Notes under the pieces: generated by a model
The model's database searches: none
What the model saw: the letters and a program-made list of their open reading frames with translations, nothing else
What the model was told of the DNA's origin: nothing
In this document: piece by piece, positions 12,250-23,164 of the stretch
Position numbering within the stretch: the stretch's first letter is position 1
Layout: each line of letters starts with the position of its first letter
Position numbers and translations under genes: made by a program
DNA from: Maratus speciosus
Taxonomy: Eukaryota > Arthropoda > Arachnida > Araneae > Salticidae
Assembly (NCBI GenBank): GCA_963932465.1
Contig: OZ010793.1
Coordinates: 258,941,196 to 259,005,195 of the forward strand
Direction of reading: 5' to 3'
Length of the DNA: 64,000 bases

Positions 12250-14275
12250 CAAAATATTAGAGGTTAAATATTAGATTTTTTCAAAATTTTATTATTTGTT
12301 GTTTGATGTGAGGTGTTCAGCTATAAGTTTGCAAATTTTTATGTTTCCAACATAATTAGCGGCTCAGTTAGAAAAATTGCTTTAAATACAGAAGTTAGAG
12401 CCCAGAGGGTTAAATATTAGACTTTTTCAAAATTTTATTATTTGCTGTTTGATGTGAGGTGTTCAGCTATAAGTAAGCAAAATTTCATGTCTGCAACTTA
12501 ATTAGGGGCTGAGTTAGAAAAATTGCTTAAAATACACAAGTTAGAGCCCAGAGGGTTAAATAATAGACTTTTTCAAAATTTTATTATTTGTCGCTTGATG
12601 TGAGGTGTTCAGCTATAAGTATGCAAAATGTCATGTCTCCAACTTAATTAGGGGCTGAGTTAGAAAGATTGCTTAAAATACACAAGTTAGAGCCCAGAGA
12701 GTTAAATAATAGACTTTTTCAAAATTTTATTATTTGTCGTTTGATGTGAGGTGTTCAGCTATAAGTATGCAAAATGTCATGTCTCCAACTTAATTAGGGG
12801 CTGAGTTAGAAAAATTGCTTAAAATACACAAGTTAGAGCCCAGAGAGTTAAATATTAGACTTTTTCAAAATTTTATTATTTGTCGTTTCATGTGAGGTGT
12901 TCAGCTATAAGTATGCAAACTTTCATGTTTCCAACTTAATTAGGGTCTGAGTTAGAAAAATTGCTTAAAATACACAAGTTAGAGCCCAGAGGGTTAAATA
13001 TTAGACTTTTTCAAAATTTTATTATTTGTCGTTGGATGTGAGGTGTTCAGCTATAAGTATGCAAAATTTCATGTCTCCAACTTAATTAGGGGCTGAGTTA
13101 GAAAAATTGCTTAAAATACAGAAGTTAGAGACTGGAGGGTTAAATATGACTTTTTCAAAATTTTATGATTTATCGTGTTATCGCAAGTGTTCAGCTATAA
13201 GTATGCAAACTTTCAAGCCTCCAACTTAGTTAGGGATGAGTTAGAAAAATTGCTTAAAATACATAAGTTAGAGCCCAGAGGGTTAAATATCAGACATTTT
13301 TCAAAATTTTATTATTTGTCGTTTGATGTGAGGATTTCAGCTATAAGTATGCGAAATTTCATGTCTCCAACTTAATTAGGGGCTGAGTTAGAAAAATTGT
13401 TTAAAATACAGAAGTTAGAGCCCAGAGGGTTAAATATTAGACTTTTTCAAAATTTTATTATTTGCTGTTTGATGGGAGGTGTTCAGCTATAAGTATGCAA
13501 AATGTCATGTCTCCAACTTAATTAGGGGCTGAGTTAGAAAAATTGCTTAAAATACACAAGTTAGAGCCCAGAGAGTTAAATATTAGACTTTTTCAAAATT
13601 TTATTATTTGTCGTTTGATGTGAGGATTTCAGCTATAAGTATGCGAAATTTCATGTCTCCAACTTAATTAGGGGCTGAGTTAGAAAAATTGTTTAAAATA
13701 CATAAGTTAGAGCCCAGAGGGTTAAATATTAGACCTTTTTCAAAATTTTATTATTTGTCGTTTGATATGAGGTGTTCAGCTATAAGTATGCAAAATTTTA
13801 TGCCTCCAACTTAATTAGGGGCTGAGTTAGAAAAATTGCTTAAAATACAGAAGTTAGAGACCGGAGGGTTAAATATGACTTTTTCAAAATTTTATGATTT
13901 ATCGTGTTATAGCAAGTGTTCAGCTTAATAAGTATGCAAACTTTCATGTCTCCAACTTAATTAGGGGCTGAGTTAGAAAAATTGCTTTAAATACACAAGT
14001 TAGAGCCCAAAGGGTTAAATATTAAGCCTTTTTCAAAATTTTATTATTTGTCGTTTGATGTGAGATGTTCAGCTATAAGTATGCAAAATTTCATGTCTCC
14101 AACTTAATTAAATTAGGGGCCGAGTAAAAAAAATTGCTTAAAATACACAAGTTAGAACCAAGAGGGTTAAATATTAGACTTTTTCAAATTTTTATTATTT
14201 GCCATTTGATGTGTGGTGTTCAGCTATAAGTATGCAAATTTTCAAGTCTCCGACATATATAGTTTCTGAGAACGG
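12250..14275. repeat. Tandem array, 146-bp unit, about 14 copies
   Basis: The phrase 'aggtgttcagctataagtatgc' recurs at 12311, 12457, 12603, 12749, 12895, 13041, ~13186, 13331, 13477, 13623, 13770, ~13914, 14064 and ~14213, giving a strikingly constant 146-bp period. Each unit also contains 'ctccaacttaattaggggctgag' and 'gttagagcccagagggttaaat'. Two variant units (near 13186 and 13914) share 'atcgtgttat-gcaagtgttc', which suggests higher-order duplication of about five units. The array exits into 'tttctgagaacggtgtgacagacgg' and a short 'gtttcgttagatgaacgaaac' palindrome. More diverged relatives sit at 23.5-24.0 and 37.9-38.5 kb. Confidence 0.95.
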
Positions 14276-14488
14276 TGTGACAGACGGATAAACAGACAGA
14301 CAAAGGAGTGACACATGTAGGGTTTCGTTAGATGAACGAAACTCTAAAAACATGCTGCGGATGACTGTAACAACATCCTAAAATTACATTACCATCAGCG
14401 ATCTACCAATCCCGAATTTAGTTTATATTCGTTTCATACATTCTTATTCTTTTGTGCGGCCCTGTAAAATAATTATCAATATTATATA

Positions 14489-14834
14489 CAGTAAAACCTC
14501 TGAATAGCGGACACCCCGAGAATGCAGAATTTGTCCTCTATTTAGAGGTGACCGCTACTGAGAGTAAAACATGTACAGTTATTTAAGAGTTGGTAATCGA
14601 AAAAATTTCCGCTAAATAGAGGTATCCGCTAATCGGGTGTGTCCGCTATGGAGGTTTTACCAGTAAAACTTCTGAATAGCGAACACCTCGGGAGGGCAGA
14701 ATTTGTCCTCTATTTGGAGGTGTCCGCTACTGAGAGTAAAAAATGTACAATTATTTAAGGGTTGGTAATCGAAAAAATGCCCGCTAAATAGAGGTGTCCA
14801 CTAATCGGGTGTGTCCGTTATGGAGGTTTTACTG
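14489..14834. mobile_element. Two tandem pogo/Tigger-like MITE copies
   Basis: Units 14489-14660 and 14661-14834 each start CAGTAAAACYTCTGAATAGCG and end with CTATGGAGGTTTTAC, an inverted repeat of the start. Internal 'cgctaaatagaggt' motifs form subterminal inverted repeats. CAGTAAAACCTC-type ends are characteristic of pogo/Tigger elements. The left flank has the expected TA; the right flank (CA) has drifted. The two units abut head to tail, and the junction is missing the terminal TG. Confidence 0.8.
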
Positions 14835-15107
14835 CATAATAATATCATCCTTTACAAGAAAATTGCATGCTGTATGATAGACAGACAGACATCCAGAGAA
14901 AGATAACCTCCCGGATCAATAAACACTCATGTCTTTTGTTTTAATCATCCACAATTGTATGTCATACAACATGCCAGATTTTATACAACAGGCTAAAAAC
15001 GGTCACCATGGTACGGAATACTGTATTATTATTTGTTTGCCCACCAAAACTGGTTGCCACGGGTTGTTGCAAGGTTTGTGATCACGTGGTTGAAACTGAT
15101 CTATTCA

Positions 15108-15491
15108 ATATTACTGCGTGCGTATTTTTTTTTTTATTTGCTCCATGTGTTCAAACCAGTTGTCTACGAAAACATCAACCGGTGAAAGTGACGCATACCA
15201 AATTTCTGTGACGTATGCAGATAAATTGTGCTTTTTTAAGAGTTTTTTCTATATAATTTTTAAACGGTTTGGAACTTAATTTTCATAGTAGGTGCATTCA
15301 GTAGGCGACCCTCATAGGTACCTTCTGGTGCAATCAGAAACGAAATCCGACAAATATTTTTTGAGTTATGCTTGACGAAAGGTTTTTATTAAGCTTTTTA
15401 TTTAGTAGGACATGGCGTTAATATCCATCGTAGTAGTAAAGTGTCCGGACAGTAATATTTCGCTGAGTATTAGCCTTCGCTTCGCTCAGAC
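15108..15491. repeat. 5'-terminal ~380-bp block of the Helentron-like family (copy A)
   Basis: Near-identical to 40,603-40,966, from 'gcgtatt-tttttatttgctccatg' to 'agtattagccttcgcttcgctcagaca'. The outermost bases form a CTGAG...CTCAG hairpin. On the - strand this is the 5' end of the element. Confidence 0.9.
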
Positions 15492-15595
15492 AACTATTCT
15501 GTTTACACACCTGGAGTTTCAGGGTAATTCCTCATGTACTTTTCTAGATATTTTACAAAACGTCAAAAATCGCAAGTGACCGGCCATCATTGGCC

Positions 15596-15966
15596 TAGGG
15601 GTGATTCTGTTCCGGAAATTTAAGGCATTCATTTCCGAAAATTAAAAAAATTCGGTTATCAATCCGAAAATTCGGACATAAAAAATTTCGACAAATGGTC
15701 GCCGGAAAAAAATAATTTTGTCAGTCGTCTGCAGAAAAAGCGCCAAAGAAAAGCGCCTTTCGATAAAGAATCGCGAAAAATAAAACGCAAATTTCATCAA
15801 AAGATAGCGAAAAAAGCGAATTTCGGCAAAGGGCCCCTGAAAAAAACGCAAAGTCATTGCCGGGAGTGGATTTCTGCCCCCCGCCCCCCAATCTGCTGTA
15901 ACTTTTCAGAAAATTTACTGCGAATTTCAGAATTTTTTTTTTTTTTTTTACTCTGATTCACCCCTG
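15596..15966. mobile_element. hAT-type MITE with minisatellite-like core
   Basis: Flanked by a perfect 8-bp duplication cattggcc (15588-15595 and 15967-15974). Ends: TAGGGGTGATTCTG on the left and, reverse-complemented, CAGGGGTGAATCAG on the right. The interior contains degenerate ~30-bp units of the type 'gaaaaatcgcgaaat-cgtcaaaagat', the same minisatellite theme found at 47.3, 51.9 and 57.3 kb. Confidence 0.85.
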
Positions 15967-16439
15967 CATTGGCCATATAGTAGTGATGGGCGATAACGAG
16001 ATGTTTTTCTCGATTTTCTCGATTGTATGGACATCTCAATATTTTTCGATTGTGTAAATTTTTTCTCGATGACTACAGTTTGCAAATTTCTTTTATAAAT
16101 CATATATTATGTATTATATACGTCATACATTTATCAAGAATCGTATGCGGGTGAACTGGAATGAGTCGATGTTAATAAACACTAGGTGACTTCGACCGCT
16201 AGCGGACCCCTCCTTTAATTGGGGCCCCTAATTTATACGTAATCTTGTAATATGAAATCACGAACAGGTTACCTGCTATATACGGCACTGATATATGATA
16301 GCAGGCGGGTGTGGTGAGCACGCACTACAAAATCTTGTAAAAAATATAATATCGAAACGAATGAACCTCGGACCAGATCTCTTGGGGGAGGGGTCAAAGC
16401 GAGCGGAGGGGCACAGCAGCTGCATAATATGATTAAGTC

Positions 16440-17240
16440 GTCACAGGTCTTTAGGCCTTTCCAACCATATGTCACATGAGAAGTCTGGATCTGAATTTAC
16501 AAAAATGCCCTCCCCGTGGAGGCAAAGGGGGAGAGGGGTGCGGGAGGTGGATAACATGAGTAAGTGGTCATAAGCCTTTCCAACAATATGTCACATGAGG
16601 GGTCTCGGCTAAATTTAGAAAAACATCCCCGTGGGGGAAAAGTAGGGGGGGGCGGTCACCGGAGGTGCATTACATCAATAAGTAGTCACAGACCTTTCCA
16701 ACGATATCTCACATGTGGGGTCTTGGCTAAATTTGGAAAAGTGTCCCCCGGGGGGGGGGGGGTTCAAAATGGGGGATGGACACTGGAGGAGCATAACATC
16801 AATAAGTAGTCACAGACCTTTCCAACGATATCTCACATGAGGGGTCTTGGCTAAATTTGAAAAAGTGCCCCCGGGAGGGGCAAATTGGGGGAGACTGTCA
16901 CCGGAGGTGCGTAACATCAATAAATAGTCACAGACCTTTCCAACGATATCTCACATGAGGGGTCTTGGCTAAATTTGGAAAAGGGCCCCCGGGGGGGGGG
17001 GGCAAAGTGATGGTGGGGGACACCGTAGGTACATAACATCAATAAGTAGTCACAGACTTTTCCAACGATATCTCACACGAGGGGGCTTGGCTAAATTTGA
17101 AAAAGTGTCCCCAAGGGGGGGGGGCAAAGTGGGGGGACTGTCACCGGAAGTGCATAGCATCAATAAGTAGTCACAAACCTTTCCAACGATATGTCACATG
17201 AGGGGCCTTGGCTAAATTTGGAAAAGTGTCCTGAAATTTC
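16440..17240. repeat. Satellite array, ~120-bp unit, about seven copies
   Basis: 'gacctttccaacgatatctcacatgaggggtcttggctaaattt' recurs (within ~20-base words) at about 16457, 16575, 16693, 16818, 16933, 17058 and 17178. Each unit carries a poly-G/poly-C stretch of variable length. Relatives occur at 22.5-23.1 kb (same orientation), and at 20.6-20.9 and 47.0-47.3 kb (inverted). Confidence 0.95.
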
Positions 17241-17950
17241 ATATATTATAAATAATATTTAGCGGAGGGCTCCATAAAAAAATCCGATCTAAAATGATAA
17301 AAACGGAAAAAACTACCCTCGCAGTGGGGCCAAATTGGGGAGGGGAGGAAGAAAGTCTCATAATATGAAAGAGTCATCCGAGAGTTTACCGATGACATAT
17401 CACATGACTGGTCCAAAAAAAGTTTGAAAATTGCTCCCCCTCCCTCCCCCCCGTGGGCCCACTCTTTCGCCCCGGAATTCACACAGCCACCACTATAAAA
17501 TTTTTATGTTCAATAAATAATATTTACCGGAAGACTTCATAAAAAACCCACATCTAAAGTGATATTTAAATTTATTATAGAAATCGGCTGCGGTTTTAAA
17601 AATTTGTTCGCCCCTTCCCGATCCCCCTTTGGGCGAAGAAAGGTTCATAGTATGAAAGAGTGGTCAAAGGGCTTTTCGATTATATGCCACAGGAAGGGTT
17701 CGGTAAAATTTTTAAAATTGCAACCCGCAGGAGTCCACTCACACGTCCTCCTCCCTCGAAATCACCCGACCCACCTTCCTCTTTGAAATTTTTATATTTA
17801 ATAAATAATTTTTATCGGAGGGCTCTCCAGGTATGTGACATCTTGGTAGGGCTAAAATAAGAGAAAATTTGAAAATTAGGGCTTCATTTCACAGCTCATT
17901 GTCATGCCTCTTTCTCTATCTCGTCCCTTGGTACTCTCGATAAAATTTCT
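17241..17950. repeat. Second satellite type, ~250-bp degenerate units
   Basis: Units contain 'taataaataatattta-cggaggctccataaaaa', 'gttcgcccctccc', 'ggttcataatatgaaagagt' and 'gtgggcccactc'. The same text occurs at 24.04-24.99 kb and, inverted, at 20.04-20.6, 28.2-28.44, 41.0-41.3 and 46.56-46.9 kb. Reading frames here are by-products. Confidence 0.85.
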
Positions 17951-17954
17951 TACT

Positions 17955-18225
17955 TTTCTTCTCTGCCGAGGACGAGAGAAATCCTCGAAAAGCTTCTCAT
18001 AGCGAAATGTTGAAAAGCGCGAGAGAAATCCTCGAAAGGCTTTTCATTGGGAGATTTCGAAAAGGACGAGAGAAACCAACGAGAGGCTTCCCATCGGGAA
18101 AGGTTGAAAAGAACGAGAGAAACTCTCGAGAGACTTCCCATCCCGAAAGGTTTAAAACCGCGAGAGAACCAAACATCGAGCAGCTTCCCATCTGGAAGCG
18201 TCGAAATGCTGGAAAAATCATCGAG
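17955..18225. repeat. 48-bp tandem repeat, about five units
   Basis: Units follow the pattern 'cgagagaaa-cctcgaaaggcttcycatcggga' then 'aaggttgaaaag'. The 48-bp period is a multiple of three, so open frames run through it on both strands (e.g. 17950-18309 -, 18007-18294 +). These mirror-image frames are an artefact of the repeat, not genes. Related CTCGAGAGA-rich repeats are at 21.75-22.0 kb and, inverted, 25.07-25.33 kb. Confidence 0.85.
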
Positions 18226-18394
18226 ATGAGATTTGCCGAAATGCGAGATGGAAATGAAGCTTTCAGAGTCAAACTTACCGCATTTCTGGTTTAAGTCATA
18301 ATTTCTCAAAGAAGTCCAGCTGCTTATCCAATCTCCTTTTAGCTCACAGGCTATCTAAGCCTGAGAGCTAATGTACCCGTTATCATTAAGGGGG

Positions 18395-19740
18395 CTGGAC
18401 CCCCCCCCCCTTAATTTAAATAAATGGGCTTTTCATGCAGAATTATTCGATTTGCTCCAAATTTGGTATACCGGTTTATTATGTTAAGGAGCTTCCCTGA
18501 TTAAACTTGGAAGTTCATTGGTTAAGGATAAAGGGGGAGAAGGGGGGCTGGTCCGCCCCCCCCCCCTTAATTTAGATAAATGGGTTTTTCATGCAGAATT
18601 ATTCGATTTGTTCCAAATTTGGTATACCGGTTTATTATGTTAAGGAGCTTCCCTGATTAAACTTGGAAGTTCATTAGTTAAGTATAAAGGGAGGTAGACC
18701 CCCCTCCTTAATTTAGATAAATGGGTTTTTCATGCAGAATTATTCGATTTGCTCCAAATTTGGTATACCGGTTTATTATGTTAAGAAGTTGCCTTGATTA
18801 GATTTGGAGGTTTACGGGTTAAGTATAAAGGGGAGAAGGGAGGCTGGTCCCCCCTTAATTTAGATAAATGGGCTTTTCATGCAGAATTATTCGATTTGTT
18901 CCAAATTTGGTATACTGGTTTATTATGTTAAGGAGCTTCCCTGATTAAACTTGGAAGTTCATTGGTTAAGGATAAAGGGGGAGAAGGGGGCTGGTCCCCC
19001 ACTTAATTTAGATAAATGGGTTTTTCCTGCAGAATTACTCGATTTGTTCCAAATTTGGTATACTGGTTTATTATGTTAAGGAGCTTCCCTGATTAAACTT
19101 GGAGGTTCATTAGTTAAGTATAAAGGAGGGAAAGGGGGGTAGACCCCCTCCTTAATTTAGATAAATGGGTTTTTCATGCAGAATTATTTGATTTCCTCCA
19201 TATTTGGGATACCGGTTTATTATGTTAAGAAACTGCCTTGATTAGATTTGGAGGTTTATGGGTTAAGTATAAAGGGGAGGGGCTAGTCTCCCCGTTAATT
19301 TAGATAAAAGGGTTTTTCATGCAGAAGTATTCGATTTGCTTCAAATTTAATATACCGATTTATTCCGATATGGCGCTTCCTTCATTAGATTTGGAGGTTC
19401 ATTGGTTAAGTATACAAGGGCGAAAAGGGGGCAAGTCCCCTCCCCTTAATTTAGATAAATGGATTTTCATGGAGAATTATTCAATTTACTTTAATTTTTT
19501 TTTTCTATGTTCGTTCTGATAAGGAGCTTTTCCGATTAGATTTGGAGATTCATTAGTTAAGTATAAAAGGGTTAAAGGGGTTAGACCACCCTTGTTTCTT
19601 TTTTTCATGCAGAATTATCTGATTTGCTTCAAATTTGATATACTGATTTATTATAGTTAAGGAGTTTCCCTGATTAGATTTGGAGGTTCATTGGTTAAGT
19701 ATAAAAGGGGCAAACGGGGGATATTTCCCTTCATTTATTT
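18395..19740. repeat. Tandem array, ~145-150 bp unit, about nine copies
   Basis: 'catgcagaattattcgatttgctcc' type phrase at 18434, 18590, 18732, 18878, 19026, ~19175, ~19318, ~19468 and ~19606. Units are separated by variable G/C-rich linkers ('gggggctggaccccc'), each able to form a small hairpin. Divergence increases to the right. It sits at the centre of the 15981-21437 element, between its inverted arms. Confidence 0.93.
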
Positions 19741-19989
19741 TTTGAGGGACATTATTCTTTGAAATAAGAGTATAATATACAATTAGTGTGAATAACCTGT
19801 GAGCTCAATGCCATCAGTTTAACTGGCACTTATCTTTTACTGCTATTAACCGATGTGGGTTATGAAGCATAGTGATTTATGTATTCAGTTCTGTATAGTC
19901 CTAGTTTCAAACTTTACTGTTAAATTTAGTGTCATTTTGCCTCGAATTTTCAATGTTTCTCTTATTTTAGCTCTGCCAAGCTGCCCCAT

Positions 19990-20940
19990 ACCTGGAGACT
20001 CAGATAAATACTATTTATTAAATATAAAAAGTTCAAAGAGGAAGGTGAGTGAATTCTGGGGGGCGCGAGAGTGGACAAAGGGAGGGCGGGTAATTTTCAA
20101 ACTTTTACCAAAATTCTCCTTGACATATCATCGGAAAGTCCTTTCACTACTCTTTCATATTATGTACCTTTCTCCTCCCAAAGTTGAATTCCGGAAGGGG
20201 GCGGGGGTGAATTTTTTTTTTTTTTTATTGTAGAGATTTCTACAATAAATATCATTAAATGAGGTTTTTTAATGGAGCTCCCCGATAAATATTATTTTTT
20301 AAATATAAAATTTTAAAAATGGTGCTGCTGAATTTCTGGGTATATTCTGGGATAAAAGAGGGAACCCACTTGGGAGGGGTAGATTTCAAACTTTTTTTGG
20401 AGCAGTCATTTCATATATCATCGGAAAGTTTTCGGTTATCATCGAAAAGTTACTCTTTCATATTATGAACCTTTCTTCTTCTCTCCCTAGTTTGGCGCCC
20501 CGAGAGAGGCACTTTTCGAACTTGTTTGAAATCGTGGCGTTTTTAAACATTTTAGTTCGGATTTTTTTACGGAGCCCTCCGATAAATAATTTTTAATATA
20601 TGAAAATTTCAAAGAGAAGGATGGGCAGGGTATATTTCGGAGGGGGGGCACGATAATTGGAATCCTGGGAGTTGGGACTCTTTTCTATCTTTTGCTGACA
20701 CCCCTCATGTGATATACCATTGGAAAGCTCTGTGACTACTATTTCATTTTATATATCGCCCGCGCCCCTCCACTTACTTTGCCCTCGCGCGGGGGCACTT
20801 TTCTAAATTTAGCCGACACCCCTCATGTGACATATCATTGGAAAGTCCTGTGACCACTTATTCATATTATGCACTTTCCTTGCCCCTCCCCCCTAATTTG
20901 CTCCCCGCGGGGGTTCGTTTAATGTATTCCAGTCGAAGAC
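19990..20940. repeat. Inverted copies of the ~250-bp and ~120-bp satellites
   Basis: 'cccctcatgtgatataccattggaaag' (~20702) and 'cccctcatgtgacatatcattggaaag' (~20820) are reverse complements of the unit found at 16.4-17.2 kb. 20.04-20.6 kb mirrors the 17.2-17.85 kb block. With the left block this makes the element's arms a very long imperfect inverted repeat. Confidence 0.88.
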
Positions 20941-21437
20941 TTTCTAAAAATGGGGAAATTAAAGATCCAATCTCAAATGACGTAGAAAAATCAATAAAAA
21001 ATTTTGATCCCTTTTATCATCCTTTAGTTCATGTTTTTGCCACTAGGGGGTGCTTTTGATTCTTATTTCTTTGGCCATTTTGATGCTAATTGCCGAAAAA
21101 TTCTAATTTTTGATACTTAAACTCTCCTTACCGCTTCATAGCTACTCGCGTTTTTTCAGCTTTTCTCAACCAGGGGGCACCCTTACAAGACGTTTTCCAG
21201 TCTTATGGCTCCTTTATAGCCTCTCTTTGGTTTGTTGTTTTTTTATTCCATCTGTTTTCAGTTACCCTATATTTAATAAAATCTGCCTTATAGATATGTA
21301 AAAACAATGATTTCAATAACCGATTCTAGAGCATCTCCTTTGTAGATTCTCGAAAGTAATCGATGACTGTATCGATTGTGTATTTTACGATATCGATTTT
21401 TTTCGATTGGTAAATTTTCGAGAATCGCCCATCACTA

Positions 21438-21598
21438 CTATGAAATTGTCGGCCAGAATAATAGCTTTTCTCTTTATAATCGATTGTAAAACATCTCGAT
21501 TGTAAATTCTAGGAATTAATCGATGGCTGTATCGATTGTGTTTTTTTACGATGACGATTTTTCTCGATTGTCGAATTCTCGAGAATCGCCCATCACTA
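21438..21598. repeat. Second right-hand end of the TAGTGATGGGCGAT hAT family
   Basis: Repeats the text of 21,330-21,437 ('taatcgatg-ctgtatcgattgtg', 'cgatgacgattttt') and ends again in ATCGCCCATCACTA at 21598. Its matching left end is not visible nearby. It is probably the remains of another copy whose left part was lost by deletion or later insertion. Confidence 0.7.
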
Positions 21599-22085
21599 AG
21601 CTAAATAAATACCCAAAGAACTTCTAACTCATAAGAAAGGGCTCTATTACTGTTTTTCTAGCTGGGATTTACATCAAATTCATTATTTCAGTGATTTCCC
21701 TCCTTTACGCTAAAAGTTCCTAGCTAACCCAGACTACGTAATCATGACGTAGATGGAATATGCTCATTCATTTCTCTCTCGTACCTCGACAAAAGTCTGC
21801 TCGATGCAAACTTTTCGTTTATCTCGAGAGATACCTCTCCTCGATGAAAACTTCTCACTTACCTCGAGATATGTCCTCTCTATGCAACATTTTCGCTTTC
21901 CTCGAGCAGTTCTAACTAAGACCGAGAATGATAAATCAATTTTCTTCCATTCTCGACATGTTACTCTCGATGATTGTCAAGAAAACTGATTTCTCATTCT
22001 CGGTCAAGAATGGCTGAGAAAAGATATCGAGGGGAAAGCTAGAAAGAGAGATAGGTATGACAATCAGCAGTGAAATGATTGAGCC
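21599..22085. repeat. ~490-bp segment with an inverted copy at 24,985-25,487
   Basis: 'gctaaataaatacccaaagaac' (21600) corresponds to the reverse complement of 'gttctttgggtatttatttagc' (~25,466). Similarity continues through the CTCGAGAG-rich repeats to 'gcagtgaaatgattgagcc' against 'ggctccatcatttcactgc'. The copy at 25 kb is uninterrupted, whereas here the hAT starts right after 'attgagcc'. Confidence 0.9.
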
Positions 22086-22449
22086 TAGTGATGGGCGATA
22101 ACGAGATGTTTTTCTCGATTCTCTCGATTTTATGGACATCTCGATAGTTTTCGATTGTGTAAATATTTTCTCGATGACTCCAGTTTGCCAACTGCTTTTA
22201 TACTTCATAAATTTATCAAGAATCGTCTGCAGGTAAACTGGAATGAGTCGGCGTTAATAAGGACTAAGTGGTTTCGCCCGCTAGCGGGCCCTTCCTTTAG
22301 TCGGGGCCTCTAATTTATACGTAATCTTGTAATATGACACCTCGAACTGGCTTCCCACTATATAAGGAACTGTATAGCAGGCGTGGTGTGCACGGACTAT
22401 AAAATGTTGTAAAAAAATAATCTCGAACCGGATCCCTGGGGGGGGGGGT

Positions 22450-23160
22450 CAAGGTGAGGGGAGGAGCACAGCAGCAGCATAATAGGAATAAGTCGTCATG
22501 AGGCATTAGGCCTTTCCAACTATATGTCACATGGCACATGAGGGATCTCGATCTGAATTTATAAAAATGCCCTCCCAGTGGGGGCAAAGTGGGGGGAGGG
22601 GCGCGGGAGGTGCATAACGTGGGTAAGTGGTCGCAGACCTTTCCGACAATACATCACAATGTGGTCTTTGGTAAATTTAGAAAAGTCACATGAAAGTTCC
22701 CGGCTAAATTTATAAAAATGGCCCCCGTGGGACAAAGTCGGGGGGAGAGGACCGCGGGAGGTGCATAAAATGAGTAAGTGGTCACAGACCTTTCCAACAA
22801 TATGTCACATGAGGGGTCTCGGCTAAATTTAGAAAAATATCCCCATGGAGGCAAAGTGTGGGGGGGGGGCGGTTACCGGAGGTGCATAACATCAATAAGT
22901 AGTCTCAGACCTTTTCAACGATATGTCACATGAGGGGTCTTGGCTAAATATAGAAAAGTACACCCGTGGGGGCAAAATGGGGAGGGTGGACACTGGAGGT
23001 GCATGATATCAATAAGTAGTCACAGACCTTTCCAACGATATGTCACATGAGGGGTCTTGGCTAAATTTAGAAAAGTTCTCCGTGGGGGGCAAAGTGGGGG
23101 GGTGCATAACATGAATAAGCGTCACAGGCCTTTCCAATATGTAACATCAGGAGTGTCAGC
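22450..23160. repeat. ~120-bp satellite array, second block
   Basis: About six units with 'cctttccaacnatatgtcacatgaggggtct' at roughly 22511, 22637, 22787, 22909, 23027 and 23127. Orientation matches 16.4-17.2 kb, and the left flank (22,086-22,450) parallels 15,981-16,440. Confidence 0.93.
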
Positions 23161-23164
23161 AAAA

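Larger units (their letters stand above)
8612..15492 (-). mobile_element. Helentron/Helitron2-like non-autonomous element, copy A
   Basis: Read on the - strand, the 5' end is TGTCTGAGCGAAGCGAAGG (15492 inward). The 3' end is a CGCTCAGAC-type inverted copy of that start, then the palindrome CCCTCTGAGGG, then AAGTCCTAG ending at 8612. An inverted repeat that sits inside a terminal hairpin at the 3' side is the asymmetric arrangement known for Helitron2/Helentron. The flanks read A|A on the + strand, i.e. a T|T target. Copy B (28448-40967) shares these ends, the first ~2.9 kb and the last ~0.37 kb. No Rep/helicase frame is present. The middle carries a 146-bp array and a pogo-like MITE pair. Helitron-type assignment is inference from the ends. 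Confidence 0.65.
15981..21437. mobile_element. Large hAT-like element with satellite-filled inverted arms
   Basis: The terminal 14 bp TAGTGATGGGCGAT (15981) are perfectly inverted at the right end (ATCGCCCATCACTA, ending 21437), with further CGAT/CTCGA-rich subterminal similarity. TAGnG-type ends fit hAT. Inside, a ~120-bp satellite runs in + orientation at 16.3-17.3 kb, with a related satellite in - orientation at 20.0-20.9 kb. A 48-bp array and a 145-bp array occupy the middle. No transposase is seen. Flanking 8-mers do not match, so the original target duplication is not recovered. A related copy with a clear 8-bp duplication is at 22086. Confidence 0.65.

Noticed and set aside
12250..14275. 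CRISPR-like regular spacing
   Set aside because: Whole 146-bp units are repeated with no unique spacers, and the context is eukaryotic. This is a tandem satellite.
17950..18309. Overlapping 91-119 residue frames on both strands
   Set aside because: A 48-bp tandem repeat keeps both strands open. No family resemblance was seen.
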